A DNA stretch of 64,000 nucleotides from Magicicada septendecula (GCA_034769895.1 CM068370.1:51097454-51161453); one strand, 5' to 3'. Shown: positions 21,227-33,722, counted from the stretch's first letter. Made by a program: numbers and translations. The notes: generated by a model not told the origin, from the letters alone.

Positions 21227-23390
21227 AAAGTGCGCCACTCTGCTTATTTTTATAAAGGTGTTTTAAGCATCGCGACGCAAACAAAATTGCGTCACTCCTT
21301 TAAAAAAAAAAAAAAAGGAAACAAAGGAAAGAGTTTTATTTGTGTATAGAGTGTCACAAACAAAATTGCATTCACTATGCGTGGATAATTTGTATGAACA
21401 ATAACTAAATATATAATATTGATCTATGCACTCAGAAAGTTACTTTAATAACTTTAATGTTCAAAACATATTTAATAGTGTATTAAGTTACGTAGATGAT
21501 AGTATGTATAAGTGAAATATCCTTAGCGTCATACAATGCATGTAGCTTTTGCATTCTATAGGCCAGTAGGAACCTGCATTATTCGATATAATTACTTGCA
21601 TACATGAATTGTGACCAAACATAACAATTTTGGTTAACCAAACAATCTGTAACAGGTTTGTTTACGACAATCCATGACCTGTTGTTTCCTGAATCATTCT
21701 GCACAGTGTATGTCCAACTATATAGCTTACATACACTAGTATGTGTTAAAAAAAAAAAAAATTAATTAAAAATAACTTTGTTAATAATAAAGTATGTAAT
21801 GTAGACCAAGGTAATTAAGTAGAAGGTCGTGATTTAAAACTTGTGAACAAAATAAGTAATTTATTTAATTGAGAAAAGTTTATGAATGAACGGAGTCAAA
21901 GTGTTGTCAAGCGAAATAATAATAATAAATTTGTTGAATAAGATTGTGCTCCCCTTCTCTCGTTTATAACGGTATAAAGTAGTTGTGTTATTCAGTCGCA
22001 TTGTGTAGAGAACAATAAGAGTAAAACCCCCTTTCTCACTGACACACCAGTTCCTTGTTAACTAAATACAGAGGGTGACCTACATTCCAGAAAACAGCTG
22101 ATCGGCTATTTAACCTTGAAAAATATGTGTGTGTGATTTCTGTCTCTCCCTTAGAAGAGAAATTGTTCTTTTCTAATTTGTGTAAATTGATTACTTCTGA
22201 ATTTATTATATATATGTGTAATAAATGTGTACAGTATAGTAGGTTAAGTATTTTTCCCCGTGACGACAATTAATTAATGTAGTGACTTAATAATAATAAA
22301 TTTATAATAATAATTGAAGTGTGCTAAATAAATATGGTGAGTAGATAGTAAATAATTCTAAGGAAGTTTCTTAAAACCCCAAAGTAAATAATAATAATAA
22401 AGGAAAATAATAATTGTGTTCAAAAAACTAGAGCTGAATAAATCTTAAGTTAAACTAACTTAAATAGTGTGAAGTGTAGAAGTAAGTAAGAAAAAAGAAT
22501 AATAATAATAAAAGTACAGTTACACATTGTAAACACTCCCATTGGTGGCCAGTTAGAGAAAATAAAAGCGTGTTCAGTATTGTAGGAATTGTACTAAGCA
22601 GCCCCGAACCCACCCTCTCTATTGTGATAAACCGGTGCTAGCCTAAACAATTGAAAACCACCCCTAGTGTGTATGACAATGCATTGTGTAAAGTGTCTCC
22701 CCTTCCGCATAGTTTGTTTAAGTATAGTTAAAGAGATAAAAGAGAATTATCTTCGTGAGGTTCCGCTTATCTCAAAACAGTGATCTAGAGTGGAGTATGG
22801 GATCCTCTTTAGATTACATTAGAAATAAGTTTATGATATATAATCAAGAAGTGATTATACATGTAACGTAACAGGTCACAACGGCGCCGACTGAAAGAGT
22901 AATGATAGGGCAGAAATGTGCCAAAGATCATTAATAAATGCTGAAAGCTAACTTGAGTAGTTAGAGTAAGCTGGTGTCAGTCGGGCCGGGATGTTGTGAG
23001 TTACGGATAAGTAGGGATCATTCCAATCTAAGGTTTGGAAATTAGTATTAAGATTAAAATGTAAGTTAGTACTTAAGAAGTGAGAAAAAGGGAATTTCAC
23101 GAAGGCGATCATTTAAATGAACAGAATCATTTAAAGAGAATTAGAGAAAACAAACTGTGCACTAATAATAAATAATACTAATAATAATAAATAACTTCAC
23201 ACACCGAAACTAAACATACTCCCAGTCCCCAATTGTGAGTTAGACTAAAAAAAAAACCAAAAACCGTAAAGTGCAAATTAAGCGGTGGAGTATGTGACGA
23301 TTTAAATAAAAGAAATAATCAAGAAAATAAAAATTTGATAGTAATGAAGATAAACGTTGTTCATCTACTGCACATGTAATACACCAAGAG
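21227..23390 (+). other. Ty3/Gypsy leader region
   Basis: A leader of about 2.1 kb, unusually long for the family, separates the 5' LTR from gag. It is mostly AT-rich with AATAATAAT runs and shows no coding similarity. Its last 190 bp are a mosaic of text found elsewhere in the same element (see the next entry). Confidence 0.7.
23200..23389 (+). repeat. Internal duplication in the Ty3/Gypsy leader
   Basis: The segment at about 23200-23335 repeats the element's own 3' junction at about 28205-28336: the purine-rich stretch before the 3' LTR plus the first 44 bases of the LTR. It is followed by 59 bases (23331-23389) identical to 24982-25040 in pol. The join lies in shared AAATTT, as expected for a template switch during reverse transcription. 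Confidence 0.9.
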
Positions 23391-24422
23391 GTGTACGTGC
23401 ACTCTAAATCCCCCACCACTGGTTTACCTCCGCCTAACTCGGATCGGAACTCACCTATCGTATCGCAAGTGCAAGCGAACCCAGAACAAAATACTGATAC
23501 AGATGTAAATGCCCCTCCTCCCGAGCATTTTCAGTTTCGTCCCGGAAATAATGAATTGACCACCACCTCCAATGAATCCAATCGCCCTCATCGAGGAATT
23601 ACACCTATGAACTATAACGCAGATCTATACGGTAAAATGACTCACCCTGTGGAGAAGATTTTAACCGAAATCCCTTATACGGATGGCTTAAATGTTTCCA
23701 AATTACTAACTTTTATTAGTTATCTTCTTCAGATAAAGGATCTACAGCAGCTGAATGACTGGCAAATTTTACAAGTTCTGTTACCAAAGTGTAAACCCCC
23801 GTTAAAAAATCGTGTGCTAGAAGCCCTAACCTCTACCTTCCCAGTAGAAGAGCTACATAGCTCTATAATAAAATACTTTATTCCCACCGGCATCTATGAG
23901 GAAATAAAAAGAAAGACAGTACTCCGAGTACAAGGACATCAGGAGAGATTAGCTCACTACATCTCCGATATTAGGGAGTCCTCTCGACTACTACGTGTAA
24001 GCTGGAATGAAACACAACTGGTGGACACCATTTTAATAGGCGTGTCACCTGAAGAAAGATCTCGACTATCATTGATGAATAGACCCAATACAATTGCTGA
24101 TCTAGAACAGTGCAGTATCCATTCTTCAAATGTATGGTACTCAGATCAAAATAGAGAAGCAATGAAAACCTCTGGAACTAATAGACATCAATTGCGAGCA
24201 CTACTGCCTGATGTAACAACCTCGTATGAAAGACAAGTTTCTAGTAGACCTCACCATGTGCACAAAGCTGGTAAGTTAACTGTAAACCCAGATAAAGCGG
24301 AAACCAAGTACCCACCTCGCAGAAAACCCACCTGTTATAATTGTGGCAAATATGGGCACATAAGAAGAGAGTGCAAAAGTAAGCCATTGGAACGGAATAA
24401 CACCAATTCAAAAAACATGTAA
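23391..24422 (+). CDS. Ty3/Gypsy gag region (fossil)
   Basis: This stretch codes for a retrotransposon Gag-like protein of about 340 residues. The middle part is a helical capsid-type region, and the C-terminus carries one CCHC zinc knuckle (CYNCGKYGHIRREC) followed by basic residues, the nucleic-acid-binding part of Gag. It belongs to the Ty3/Gypsy element between the LTRs at 19664 and 29858. Confidence 0.88.
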   Translation: MYVHSKSPTTGLPPPNSDRNSPIVSQVQANPEQNTDTDVNAPPPEHFQFRPGNNELTTTSNESNRPHRGITPMNYNADLYGKMTHPVEKILTEIPYTDGLNVSKLLTFISYLLQIKDLQQLNDWQILQVLLPKCKPPLKNRVLEALTSTFPVEELHSSIIKYFIPTGIYEEIKRKTVLRVQGHQERLAHYISDIRESSRLLRVSWNETQLVDTILIGVSPEERSRLSLMNRPNTIADLEQCSIHSSNVWYSDQNREAMKTSGTNRHQLRALLPDVTTSYERQVSSRPHHVHKAGKLTVNPDKAETKYPPRRKPTCYNCGKYGHIRRECKSKPLERNNTNSKNM

Positions 24423-24606
24423 GGCAGGGAGACCCGAAAACCTGTGTCTTCCGCAGCTACTCGGAATTGGGTAAACTAAAAGAAACCAGTAATAATAATA
24501 AGAATGAATTATTCTGTAACCAAGTGAAAAACAAAAAAGGTGCGAAAGAAATCGACCCCTATGTGCGAGAATTTTGTGAAAAGTGTAATGCGATTAATAG
24601 ATGTAA

Positions 24607-27600
24607 ATGGAAAAAAATCTACTACCATTAATACGAGTCGACTTAGGCGTTACATCCCCCATCGCCTTAATTGATTCGGGATCTAGTAGAACCTTAATCA
24701 GCCAAGAATTAGCGGACATGTTAGCTAAACATCATCTAGTAAAACGGAACCAACCTGTGAATATAAAGTGTGCTACCGCTGATAAACGTAAAATAAATAT
24801 AAACCTGAGCATTACCATTAAGGTTAAAATAAAAAACCTAAGTTGGATGTTTACAATGTTAGTATGTAAAGAATTAGGACCTGCTTTAATATTAGGTGCA
24901 GATTTTATTAGTAAGACAGGAATGATTCTTGACATCTACGAGCGAGAATTTTATTTCAGATTTGACCGTGCAAGAAAACATAAATTTGATAGTAATGAAG
25001 ATAAACGTTGTTCATCTACTGCACATGTAATACACCAAGATTCAGATTTATCTCACCTAGAACGAAGAGATAGAGTCAAAATAGTAAAACTAATAAAAGA
25101 ATTTTCCTCGGTTCTTACACCAAAACTAGGACTTACGGACCTAATAGAGTATAAAATTAATCTGAGTGATCAGAAAGTAATACGACTACCTCCGTACAAG
25201 TTGTCGCCTCCCAAGATGGAAGTCATGCGAAACCATATCAATAAGTTATTGGACCAAGGAGTCATAGAACCCTCTACGTCCCCATATTCTTCACCCTCGT
25301 TTTTAGTACCGAAAGGACCAGATAAACACCGACTAGTTGTAGACTACAGGCAATTAAATAAAAGAATAGAATTTGAATCAATCCCTCTTCCAGACATCCA
25401 TAGTGCGTTTCATTATTTTGCTAGAGCTATGGTCTTTACGGTAATGGATCTGAATCAAGCTTTTCACCAAATACCTCTTTCAGAAGAATCCAAACGTCTA
25501 ACCGCGTTTGCAGTTCCTTTTAACTTGTACCAATTTACTAGGGTACCCTTTGGAATATCTCAAGGAAGTACTGTATGTAGTAGACTATTGGAGAAGATAT
25601 TTCACGACATTAAATTTAAATATGTGTACCACTATTTGGACGACATCGTAATATACAGTGAATCAATGGAACAATATCTCAAACATTTGCGTGAAGTGTT
25701 ATCTCGTTTACTAAGAGCAGGATTAACGGTGAACCCAAATAAGGTAAGTTTTGCTGTCCCTCAGTTTTCTTTCTTAGGACATATCGTGAAAGCGAATGGA
25801 AAGGTAAGCATTGACCCCGAACGTACCCGTGCTATTAGAGAATTTGCACCCCCACGAGATGCAAAAGGTATAGCCCGATTTTTAGGTATGGTGAATTATT
25901 TCCATAAATATATTCCCCATCTTGCCGAAATAGCAGCACCCCTAAACTCCTTACGAAAGAAGGGAATGAAGTTCGAATGGAGCTCAATACATCAAAACGC
26001 GTTTGAGCAACTTAAAGAAAGCATTATATCTCCCCCAGTTTTGCAATTAGCTGATTTCACAAAACCATTCGTCGTGCAAACCGACAGTTCCAGTGTAGCG
26101 TTAGGTGCAGTGATATACTAAGAGATAGATAACTGTAGACTACCAATTAGTTATGCATCACGAACACTGAGCGATCAAGAAAGAAAGTATTCCGCATATG
26201 AATTGGAATGTTTAGCAATTGTTTTTGCGTTCGAAAAGTTTAAACCCTTCCTAGAACATAAAGAATTCCTTTTGGAAACCGACAATCAGGCGTTATCATG
26301 GTTATTGAATCACCCTAAACAATTAGGACGAATTGGCAGATGGATATTGAAATTAAACTGCTACAAATTCAGAGTGCAGCATATTAAAGGTACTCAAAAT
26401 GTAGTCGCCGATACCCTGTCCCGTATGTTCCAGTCACCCACTAAAACTTCTGAAAACATAGTGAAGCCGGAAATAGCAAGTGCTAACGCCGTAATTACTG
26501 AATTCCCCCTTGCCTTTACAAACATTGCCCTGTATCAACAACAAGACCCCTTACTGAAGCCTATTATAGAACAACTTACCCAAGGTATTAAATCCGAGAA
26601 GTACATATTGAGTAAGAATGTACTGTGTCTCAAGATAAGAGACGGAAAGGAATTAAGAATAATAGCCCCGGATGTAATTAAGCCCATGCTAATGGAATAC
26701 TTCCATTCATCTACCATAGGAGCCCATATGGGAATCAATAAGACGATACATCGTATTCGAAAGGAATATCATTGGAACAATATGAACTGCGAAATAGCCA
26801 ACTTCGTAAAGAAATGTTCATTATGCGCCCTTAGCAAACCCGCCAGAAATACTCAAGTAAGCCAATTGATATCAGAAATCCCAAAAACCCCTTTTTCGAA
26901 ACTTTATCTAGATTTCTCAGGTCCGTATCCACGATCCAAATCAGGAAATACCATGTTACTGATATGTGTAGATTCGTTCACCAAATTTGTTTGGATGTAT
27001 CCCATGCGACGAGCATTAGCGTCGACAACAGTTAAAATACTACAGGAAAGACTATTTAAAGACTACGGTACTCCAGTACGTATAGTATCTGATAACGGTC
27101 CGCAGTTTAAAGCAAAAGAATTTAAGAATATGTGTTTCAAGTTAGGGATAGACCATATAACCACTACAGAGTATCGACCGAAAGGCAATATTGCTGAAAG
27201 GTATCTACGAAACCTCAAATCTGCGCTAATCGCCTATCATGCGAACGATCACACGTCGTGGGACCAAAATCTATCCTGGATTCAATACGCTTTTAATTCA
27301 GCTTACCACGAAGGTCACAAGTCGACCCCATTCGAGTTACTATACAAGTATCGACCAAACCACCCTTTGACCACAAGATGGAATATACACGATCTGCTGC
27401 CTCCGCAAATAACGGATAAGCAGATAAAGCGAATATGGAACAAAGCCCGCTCTAACTTAAGAGCAAGCTTGGAAAAATCCAGAAGATACCACGAGAAAGG
27501 TAATCATAGCAACTCAGTCAGGTACCAAGTAGGTGACTTAGTAATGTACAAGACTCACCCCATTAGTAGTGCGATTGATAAGACCACCTCTAAACTATCC

Positions 27601-27804
27601 TTCCGATGGTGTGGCCCTTACCAAATCCAAAAGTACCTAACTCCAGTTACAGTAGCCCTGTGCGAACCTGCAACACAGAAATATGTGCGGAGAACGCATA
27701 TTTCGCAACTAAAGTTGTATAAGAAGAAGCGACGGTATAGTATAACCCAAAAAGAAAAGGGAATACTAGGCAGTAAAGAAAAGTATATTTCTGAATCCAC
27801 GTGA
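24607..27804 (+). CDS. Ty3/Gypsy pol region (fossil)
   Basis: In order it shows an aspartic protease (LIDSGSSRTLIS), a reverse transcriptase (KHRLVVDYRQLNKR, MDLNQAFHQIPL, YHYLDDIVIYS), RNase H (QTDSSSVALGAVIY, then FLLETDNQALSWLLN) and an integrase. The integrase has the HHCC zinc finger near 26700-26830, a DDE core (LYLDFSGPYP, IVSDNGPQF, then the acidic residue in NIAERYLRNLK) and a C-terminal domain (YQVGDLVMYK). The order PR-RT-RH-IN is that of Ty3/Gypsy. The coding region is broken about once; a few other weak points cannot be excluded. The closest clade could not be assigned without a tree. Confidence 0.93.
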
Positions 27805-28295
27805 AAAATGTAAAACGTAGAGTTTGGAAACGAGGCCTGATCAACCTGAGTTCCAGTTCTGCGAAGCATGCATTAATGAATAATCATTAACTAGATGGGT
27901 ACTAACACTCATTAACTACATGAGTTATATAGGACTCACAGAAGAAAAGATAGAATTCTAAATAGTAAAGATTTAGAAAGTTACTCTACAGAAGAGAGAG
28001 TAAGACAAACAAAAAAACCGGTAGTAAAATTAAGTGATAGAGATAAGAAAGAGTTTTGTGTTTTAATTGTGTAAATATTAAGTGTAAATAGTATGTAAAA
28101 AAAAAAGGTAGTTTATAAGAATATAAAGTATACTGTGTTGTAACTATAGGTAATAACTATGTGGACAACGTTGTAAAGTGTCCAACAACTATGTGAAAGA
28201 AATTACACACACTAACCCCATTCAATATCCCAGTGCCCAATTGTGAGTTAGACTCAAAAAGCTTAACCGTAGCGTGCAAATTAAGCGGTGGAGTA

Positions 28296-29858
28296 TGTGA
28301 CGATTTAAATAAAAGAAATAATCAAAATAATAAAAATTTTTAAAAATTAAGGTTGCGAGCTATTAAACCATTTAAATCTCACTGTATTAATATAAAATAC
28401 CTGTATGTAATCAGTATGAGAGGAAGCAGTAATTAGTTAGTTAGAAGATACTCTAATAAAAAGATAAATTGTAAAGAGTTATTAATATCGTATTTAACCC
28501 TTTGCTTGTGAGCAGGCGCTGTCCTGTTGATTCCAGACTCGACATGTTTTCCGAGTCTTGTGTAAGTTAGAATAAGATAAAAAACCTAATGTTAATAATT
28601 AAAAATCTGGAGACACAGATAGTCGCTAAAACAACTGATTTAAATTATGTATATTTGTTTAGGGATAGTTTGTATAAATAAAAATGTTAACTTAAATATA
28701 GTTAGGAACTATATTCTCGCGCGGTAATTGCCCCACTACCATTTTGTCCAGTACCAGGCGAAGGGAGCAGAATTTCGCTCTCTCGCAATGGTGACTTCGT
28801 ACAGTATAGACGTAAGAGCTGTGCTCTTAAAATATGTTACCTATACTTTGTTTTACCTTAAGATGGTATACCAGAAATAGCTGCTTAAAGCATCTGGATG
28901 TGTTAACTAATATAGTTATGTAAATAAACAAGAGATTTAAAGTGTAAAACTCGAAACGTAAAAAAGGTGTAACACAAGATGACTTCGAACTTCAAGAAAT
29001 AACAACACTTCCAACATCATACCTGGAGATGTGAACTATCAGAAGCCACAAACTCTAGTACACGCGACAGAATATGCAGATCAGGACATCCAAGAATCTA
29101 CAAGTATCATCGTAGAAAGTTCAACCTGCGAACTTTGAAGCCCTTTACGGACGAAGACCAGACCGAGATGACGACGTAGCTGTTCCTGTTTCCCAAGACG
29201 GATACCCCAGGACGAGTCTTCTGCATACCAATTAAAAGGTGACTCGATAGCCTGTCTATCGAGGGTTACTAATATTTGTTACACAACACATCTTGAAAGA
29301 GACTTTTCAGAAACTATTAACTTTGTAAAGACTTATAAATTAAATCTAAGAATTTCATGTAACTATTCTAACTTCATACGTTGTAACAGTTTATATGCTA
29401 ATGTAGAGTAATATAATTCAAGCAATAATACCATTCTTCCAATGGTTGAATAAAAGAAAGTCTTGCAAGCTAATATCATGAATTGATTATGACTAAAAGT
29501 TGTAATGAATAAATACCGAAGGTTACCCGGATCCGAGGTATAGCTATATAGAATCAATTTTGATCCCAAAGTTTAAAGAAACCTTTCAAATAACTTTAAA
29601 ATTGAATTAGTAATGTCATGGGATCTGTCAGTAAATGTGTTTAAATGTTAAATAAAGAGAAGTCTTCTTGTTACACACATATGAGGAGTGCTTAAATCAA
29701 TTGTATACCTTGCCATTGTTTCCTTACACAGTTAGTAAGTAATTTGTTATATTAATTATTTGTGATAAATTCTGTTACAACGTAGGCAGCCCATCTAATT
29801 AACGGAGTTTAATTACGATGGGTTCCCTGGATTTGTAACGCGGCGAAAAGACGTTACA
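28296..29858 (+). repeat. 3' LTR of the Ty3/Gypsy element
   Basis: This LTR is the same length as the 5' LTR and about 98.7% identical to it by eye. It is preceded by the purine-rich primer stretch AAGCGGTGGAG and followed by the CCAT target duplication. Confidence 0.94.
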
Positions 29859-30183
29859 CCATGTTTCACTCCCTACTGGTGTTAGCAAACAATCATAATT
29901 TAGAAACATACAATTTACACAATATTGTAAAACATTACGACTTAAATCAGATAGTTGACAAAGGTTACAAACAAAAGTTTCTGGTAAATTTTACTAACAG
30001 GTAAACTTGGATAATACGGTAATTGTAATCATATTGTAAAATATAGTGAAGAGTACTATAGAATATGTAATTTATGTATGTGTCCCCAATCACCCTTCTC
30101 TTTCACCCATGCTCCCCCCGCTAGTCCTCACAGCCTCTCACTCTAACCTGAAATCGATCTATCACTCACTATCACCCCACTCA

Positions 30184-30184
30184 C

Positions 30185-30236
<52 letters not shown>

Positions 30237-30326
30237 ACATCTCACTCACTGTCTCCCTTCTTCCCTCTCTCACTCTTCCACCCTTCGCTCTCACACTCTC
30301 TCTCTCTCTCCCTCTCATTATCTCTC

Positions 30327-30409
<83 letters not shown>

Positions 30410-30475
30410 CTCTCTCACACTCTCTCTCACACTCTCTCTCACACTCTCTCTCTCGGTCTCTCTCTCTCCCTCTCA
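30184..30475. repeat. CT microsatellites
   Basis: Long CT runs (30188-30232 and 30330-30405) are mixed with TCACAC text. Open stretches on both strands here come from the repeat and are not genes. Another CT run lies at 30772-30816 and a CA run at 30895-30915. Confidence 0.95.
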
Positions 30476-30771
30476 TTTGTCATTGTCCACGATCGGCACT
30501 CTAAAACACTCACCATTTTTATTACACTATCATCCTCATATAAATAGAGAATTTATGCACACGATAACAGAAATGATTTACCAACTTGTATTAAAGGGTT
30601 ACAGACTTTATAACACAACATTATAGATAACAGATCTATTATATGAAAATGGTTATTACTTAATATTTACATTTTGGTCAATGTTATTTACCTGGAACTT
30701 GGTCTATACAGAGTACCATAGTCAATGTAGTTCAAATATAGGTCGGTCATAATCTCTCTCACATGCTCCCT

Positions 30772-30821
<50 letters not shown>

Positions 30822-31419
30822 ATTCTAAACAGATATATACCACAAATCTAACATGCAGACGTGTACATACACACACGCTAGAATTACATATGAACACACA
30901 CACACACACACACACAACAAAACAACCTCACAAGTCAACTACACATTCGAGAATCCATACATAAATATAACACTATTTTATTCACTTATTTTTATCATCT
31001 AAGTGTAAATTATGCACAACGGAGATGCCCACTGTACTGAGTTTAAAACTGATCGACTATGTGTCTATAAGAAATGTTATATGTTTCTTAGCTAATACTA
31101 AATAATATGATCAGTGAGACACTTACAATTGTTGCTGACGCCAAACACACAACTGTAAATTTTCCCTAACCAACACCTTATTATAAAGCAGAACAGATGA
31201 CCCTTGTACATTTGTAGGAAATTAAGTAACATGTGTTCAGAAGACAGTTGAGAAAGATTTGCACTAGGGGGGAGTGTGACACTAATTAATATCTAACGAC
31301 AAGCTGGCCACTAATGACCAACACATCCTGTAGGGAGACTACTGATTATTTCTTCAAATTTCATGTCTTGACGGTGTGTATAAGTTGAGCATAACTGGAC
31401 GAGAGGTTTTGAGTATCAG

Positions 31420-31747
31420 TCCGAAAATTAATGGAGTGAGGGTCACTTTTAATTTGAATCATTTCCAGTATGCACCTTTAGAAATAATTATTTTCGTAAT
31501 ATTTAATTTGGGTGTTGCTGAAGTCAAATTCATGACCGGTGTTTAAATGGTGAGATACTAAAGCGTTGGGGTTATCATTATGGGTTTTTTTATGGCAATC
31601 GTACCTATGTTGATAAATTCTCTTATGTAAATATTGGGACGTAATACCAGTGTATGTGGCTGGACAGTCATTGCATTGGATAGTGTATACGACATTAGAT
31701 CGTTTATCTTTGGATGTCGGGTCTTTGAGGCTTGAGAAGAGAGATCG
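31420..31747 (-). pseudogene. PLE family 2 GIY-YIG endonuclease region
   Basis: The minus strand has an open frame, without a start codon, reading SLKDPTSKDKRSN, VVYTIQCNDCPATYTG, ITSQYLHKRIYQHRYDCHKK, then NALVSHHLNTGHEFDFSN. This is the GIY-YIG endonuclease at the C-terminus of Penelope-like reverse transcriptases: the V-Y-x(10,11)-Y-T-G pair, the conserved Cys-x-x-Cys insert and the following R. It would nick target DNA for priming. A stop follows at about 31470, after which similarity in the same frame continues to about 31390. The reverse transcriptase upstream is missing because the copy is 5' truncated. Confidence 0.85.
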
Positions 31748-31750
31748 AAT

Positions 31751-32036
31751 AATTAAGTTCTCTCATACTATAATTTGCTCGCTTTCTTAAAGATAATTTG
31801 AAGATGTAAACATACTATCATAAGTCTTCACATAAAAAATGATACATACATACACACGCACACACTCACATCACCAACACGTTCACCCAAATATTTAATT
31901 GTTTCGTTATGTTTGATATTTCTATTGTATTTCATATACAGGTCCTGAAGATGACAATAAATATTGTCGAAAAGTTGACGCAAAATAACTAAAGTTGTAT
32001 TATTGACTGATCCTCACTAACCATCCACTAAAACAT
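31751..32036 (+). repeat. PLE family 2 terminal repeat, right (inverted) arm
   Basis: This arm is the inverted copy of 19171-19456. It includes a second hammerhead-like motif at 31940-31980, with CUGAAGA, the perfect GACAAU/AUUGUC hairpin and GAAA kept but the following CGUC changed to AGUU. Confidence 0.85.
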
Positions 32037-32039
32037 AAA

Positions 32040-32866
32040 TTTTAATAATAATTAACCAATATATACTTAATTTTGTGAATATTCAAGATTATTTATTTTA
32101 TTTTGAGCAAGATTCACAGTGAAATTTCCTGCAGTGAATTTTTTTATTGTTATTATTCAGTCAGTATTCAAACACAGTCTGCTAGGAAACTAACAATAAC
32201 AGTCATTTTCTTCATACATGTACCTTATACGCAATTTATTATGCAATTTCATTAGGAACTAATTTTTTTCTCTGCACGAACCTACAACACTGCCTTTTTG
32301 TTTCAGACAAAAGGAGTCATTAACATTATATGAATTATCTATTGAGTTTGTCAGTTCAAAATGAGTACATAGTGTCAAGTTTTTGTTTCATTCGCTATCT
32401 GACCTTTTGAAATTGGGCACCAAAAATATATTAAAAAAAAGGAGAACAATGATAAAACAATGATCTAGAGTCTTGAAATAAATACATATGGTCCACATAA
32501 AACTAACAATTACACATTCTGTTTACAGTAACTAAAGCTGAGGAAATTAAAAACGTATTCTCATTTAACGTTCTTATCACTTTCTCAGTATGACGATGTG
32601 GTTTAACAGGAATCGTTTAAGATAAAACTTCAGATACAAATAATAAAGGAAATAATAAAATAAATTAATGATGTTAAATCAGCGAAAGCAAATCAAAGTG
32701 TTTGTGACCTTTCAGTTTTACATTTACAATGCAAATGATATTCATGGATTTCACAAGGTAATAGTGGACTTTCAAATAGTACTTGAGTTAACAGCACCAA
32801 CAAACGCACCCACAGTCACTGTGTCAAGTATAAGGTCAATGGTATTTCAACAACATTCTACATTCT

Positions 32867-32919
<53 letters not shown>

Positions 32920-33000
32920 TGTTTTCTCTAACTCTGCACATCTGGAGTAGAATTATGTCACTACGATAACACTTGTTCATAATACTGTGTAAACTCTGAA
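32040..33000. other. Non-coding stretch with a GA microsatellite
   Basis: Apart from a GA repeat at 32872-32914 no element or gene was recognised. The plus-strand ORF at 32668-32871 has no recognisable family. Confidence 0.5.
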
Positions 33001-33002
33001 CT

Positions 33003-33183
33003 TGTCTTTTGCATTTGGAAAGTGTACTTTTTTCCTTTGAAATTTGAAAAACATAGCAAATAACCTGTCAGGGAAATTACTGCCAAAATAATTTTGAACA
33101 GTTTTCCACAGTCCTATTGACCATCATTATCATCACATGTTACACTGAGGTGATAGACAATGAGTGACTATGTGATGCTTTGC

Positions 33184-33227
<44 letters not shown>

Positions 33228-33355
33228 TATAGGGTTCCCATTTGACCTGCTTTTAGTGTGACAGTCCCACTTTTTGATAGAACGTATCACCATCACAAGT
33301 TTCTCTCTAATGTCCCACTTTTTTAGTATTAACTTAAGAATGGTTGTTTTAGTAA
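33003..33355. repeat. Long direct duplication, left copy
   Basis: This 353-bp segment recurs at 33723-34052 (330 bp), roughly 85-90% alike by eye. The length difference is mainly a longer TG microsatellite (33187-33226) in this copy. The two copies meet the two ends of the PLE fragment between them without leftover sequence. Confidence 0.88.
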
Positions 33356-33722
33356 TGTTATTCTAATAATGTCCATGTTATTGTCGATGTTATTCTACAC
33401 ATACACACAAAAGGCCGAAAACTAGACACTCTTAAACAACTGGAAATATACAAACACACAAAAACACATAAAAACAACATCCTAAATGAACAGAGACAAT
33501 TCAAATCACACATGTTATTCGAACATATCAAACCCCACATACACAACATCGATTCTTCAAAAGTCGGTGCTGTCGCCAAGAACAAGACAGACAGCACTCC
33601 CAGTGGCAGCCTCTGACGAAGCTTATAATAAGCAAAAACTGGTTCAGGCTATAAGGTAAAACTTTTACATTTTTACCAACGAAAGACTTTGTGTTCCGTG
33701 TCGGTAGTGACATACTTATATT
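33356..33722 (+). mobile_element. Penelope-like element, 3' end (family 1) between long duplications
   Basis: The plus strand reads the last part of the PLE coding region (RPKTRHS-like text, then LNEQRQFKSHMLFEHIKPH) and the terminal repeat with a hammerhead-like core at 33605-33652. At its truncated 5' end, GTCCATGTTATTGTCGAT is an inverted copy of PLE coding text that is forward in the copy near 52411, so the 5' end was formed with a small inversion. The tail stops at ACATACTTATA, earlier than in the 52230 copy. Confidence 0.82.
33605..33652 (+). ncRNA. Hammerhead-ribozyme-like motif, family 1 (one core change)
   Basis: AGCCU, CUGACGA, A, the perfect hairpin GCUUAUAAUAAGC, AAAA instead of GAAA, ACUGGUUC, then AGGCU. 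Stem I and stem II are perfect; the G12 equivalent is lost. Confidence 0.5.

Larger units (their letters stand above)
19664..29858 (+). mobile_element. Ty3/Gypsy LTR retrotransposon, nearly whole
   Basis: The element has two LTRs, a long leader, gag and pol, and no envelope gene was seen. The 4-bp target duplication CCAT lies at 19660-19663 and 29859-29862. By eye the LTRs differ at about 20 of 1563 positions (about 1.3%). At ordinary insect neutral rates this implies an insertion one to a few million years ago. It is broken, with about one or two breaks in its coding part. Confidence 0.95.
19171..32036 (-). mobile_element. Penelope-like element, family 2, split by a Ty3 insertion
   Basis: Inverted 286-bp ends lie at 19171-19456 and 31751-32036, well over 90% alike by eye. 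Just inside the right arm the minus strand encodes a GIY-YIG domain, so the coding direction is minus, the left arm is the 3' terminal repeat, and the right arm is an inverted copy at the 5' end. That layout is known for Penelope-like elements. A Ty3/Gypsy element (19664-29858) has jumped into it. Without that insert the PLE copy is about 2.7 kb and heavily 5' truncated. TAAATTTT on both outer sides may be a target duplication. Confidence 0.82.

Noticed and set aside
30046-30504. ORF of 152 codons rich in Ser and Leu
   Set aside because: It is read-through of CT microsatellite DNA and is open on both strands for the same reason.
19171-32036. A giant terminal-inverted-repeat transposon of about 13 kb
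   Set aside because: Inverted arms fit, but the interior is a complete Ty3 element with its own target duplication, and a GIY-YIG domain lies next to one arm, so this is a PLE with a nested insert.
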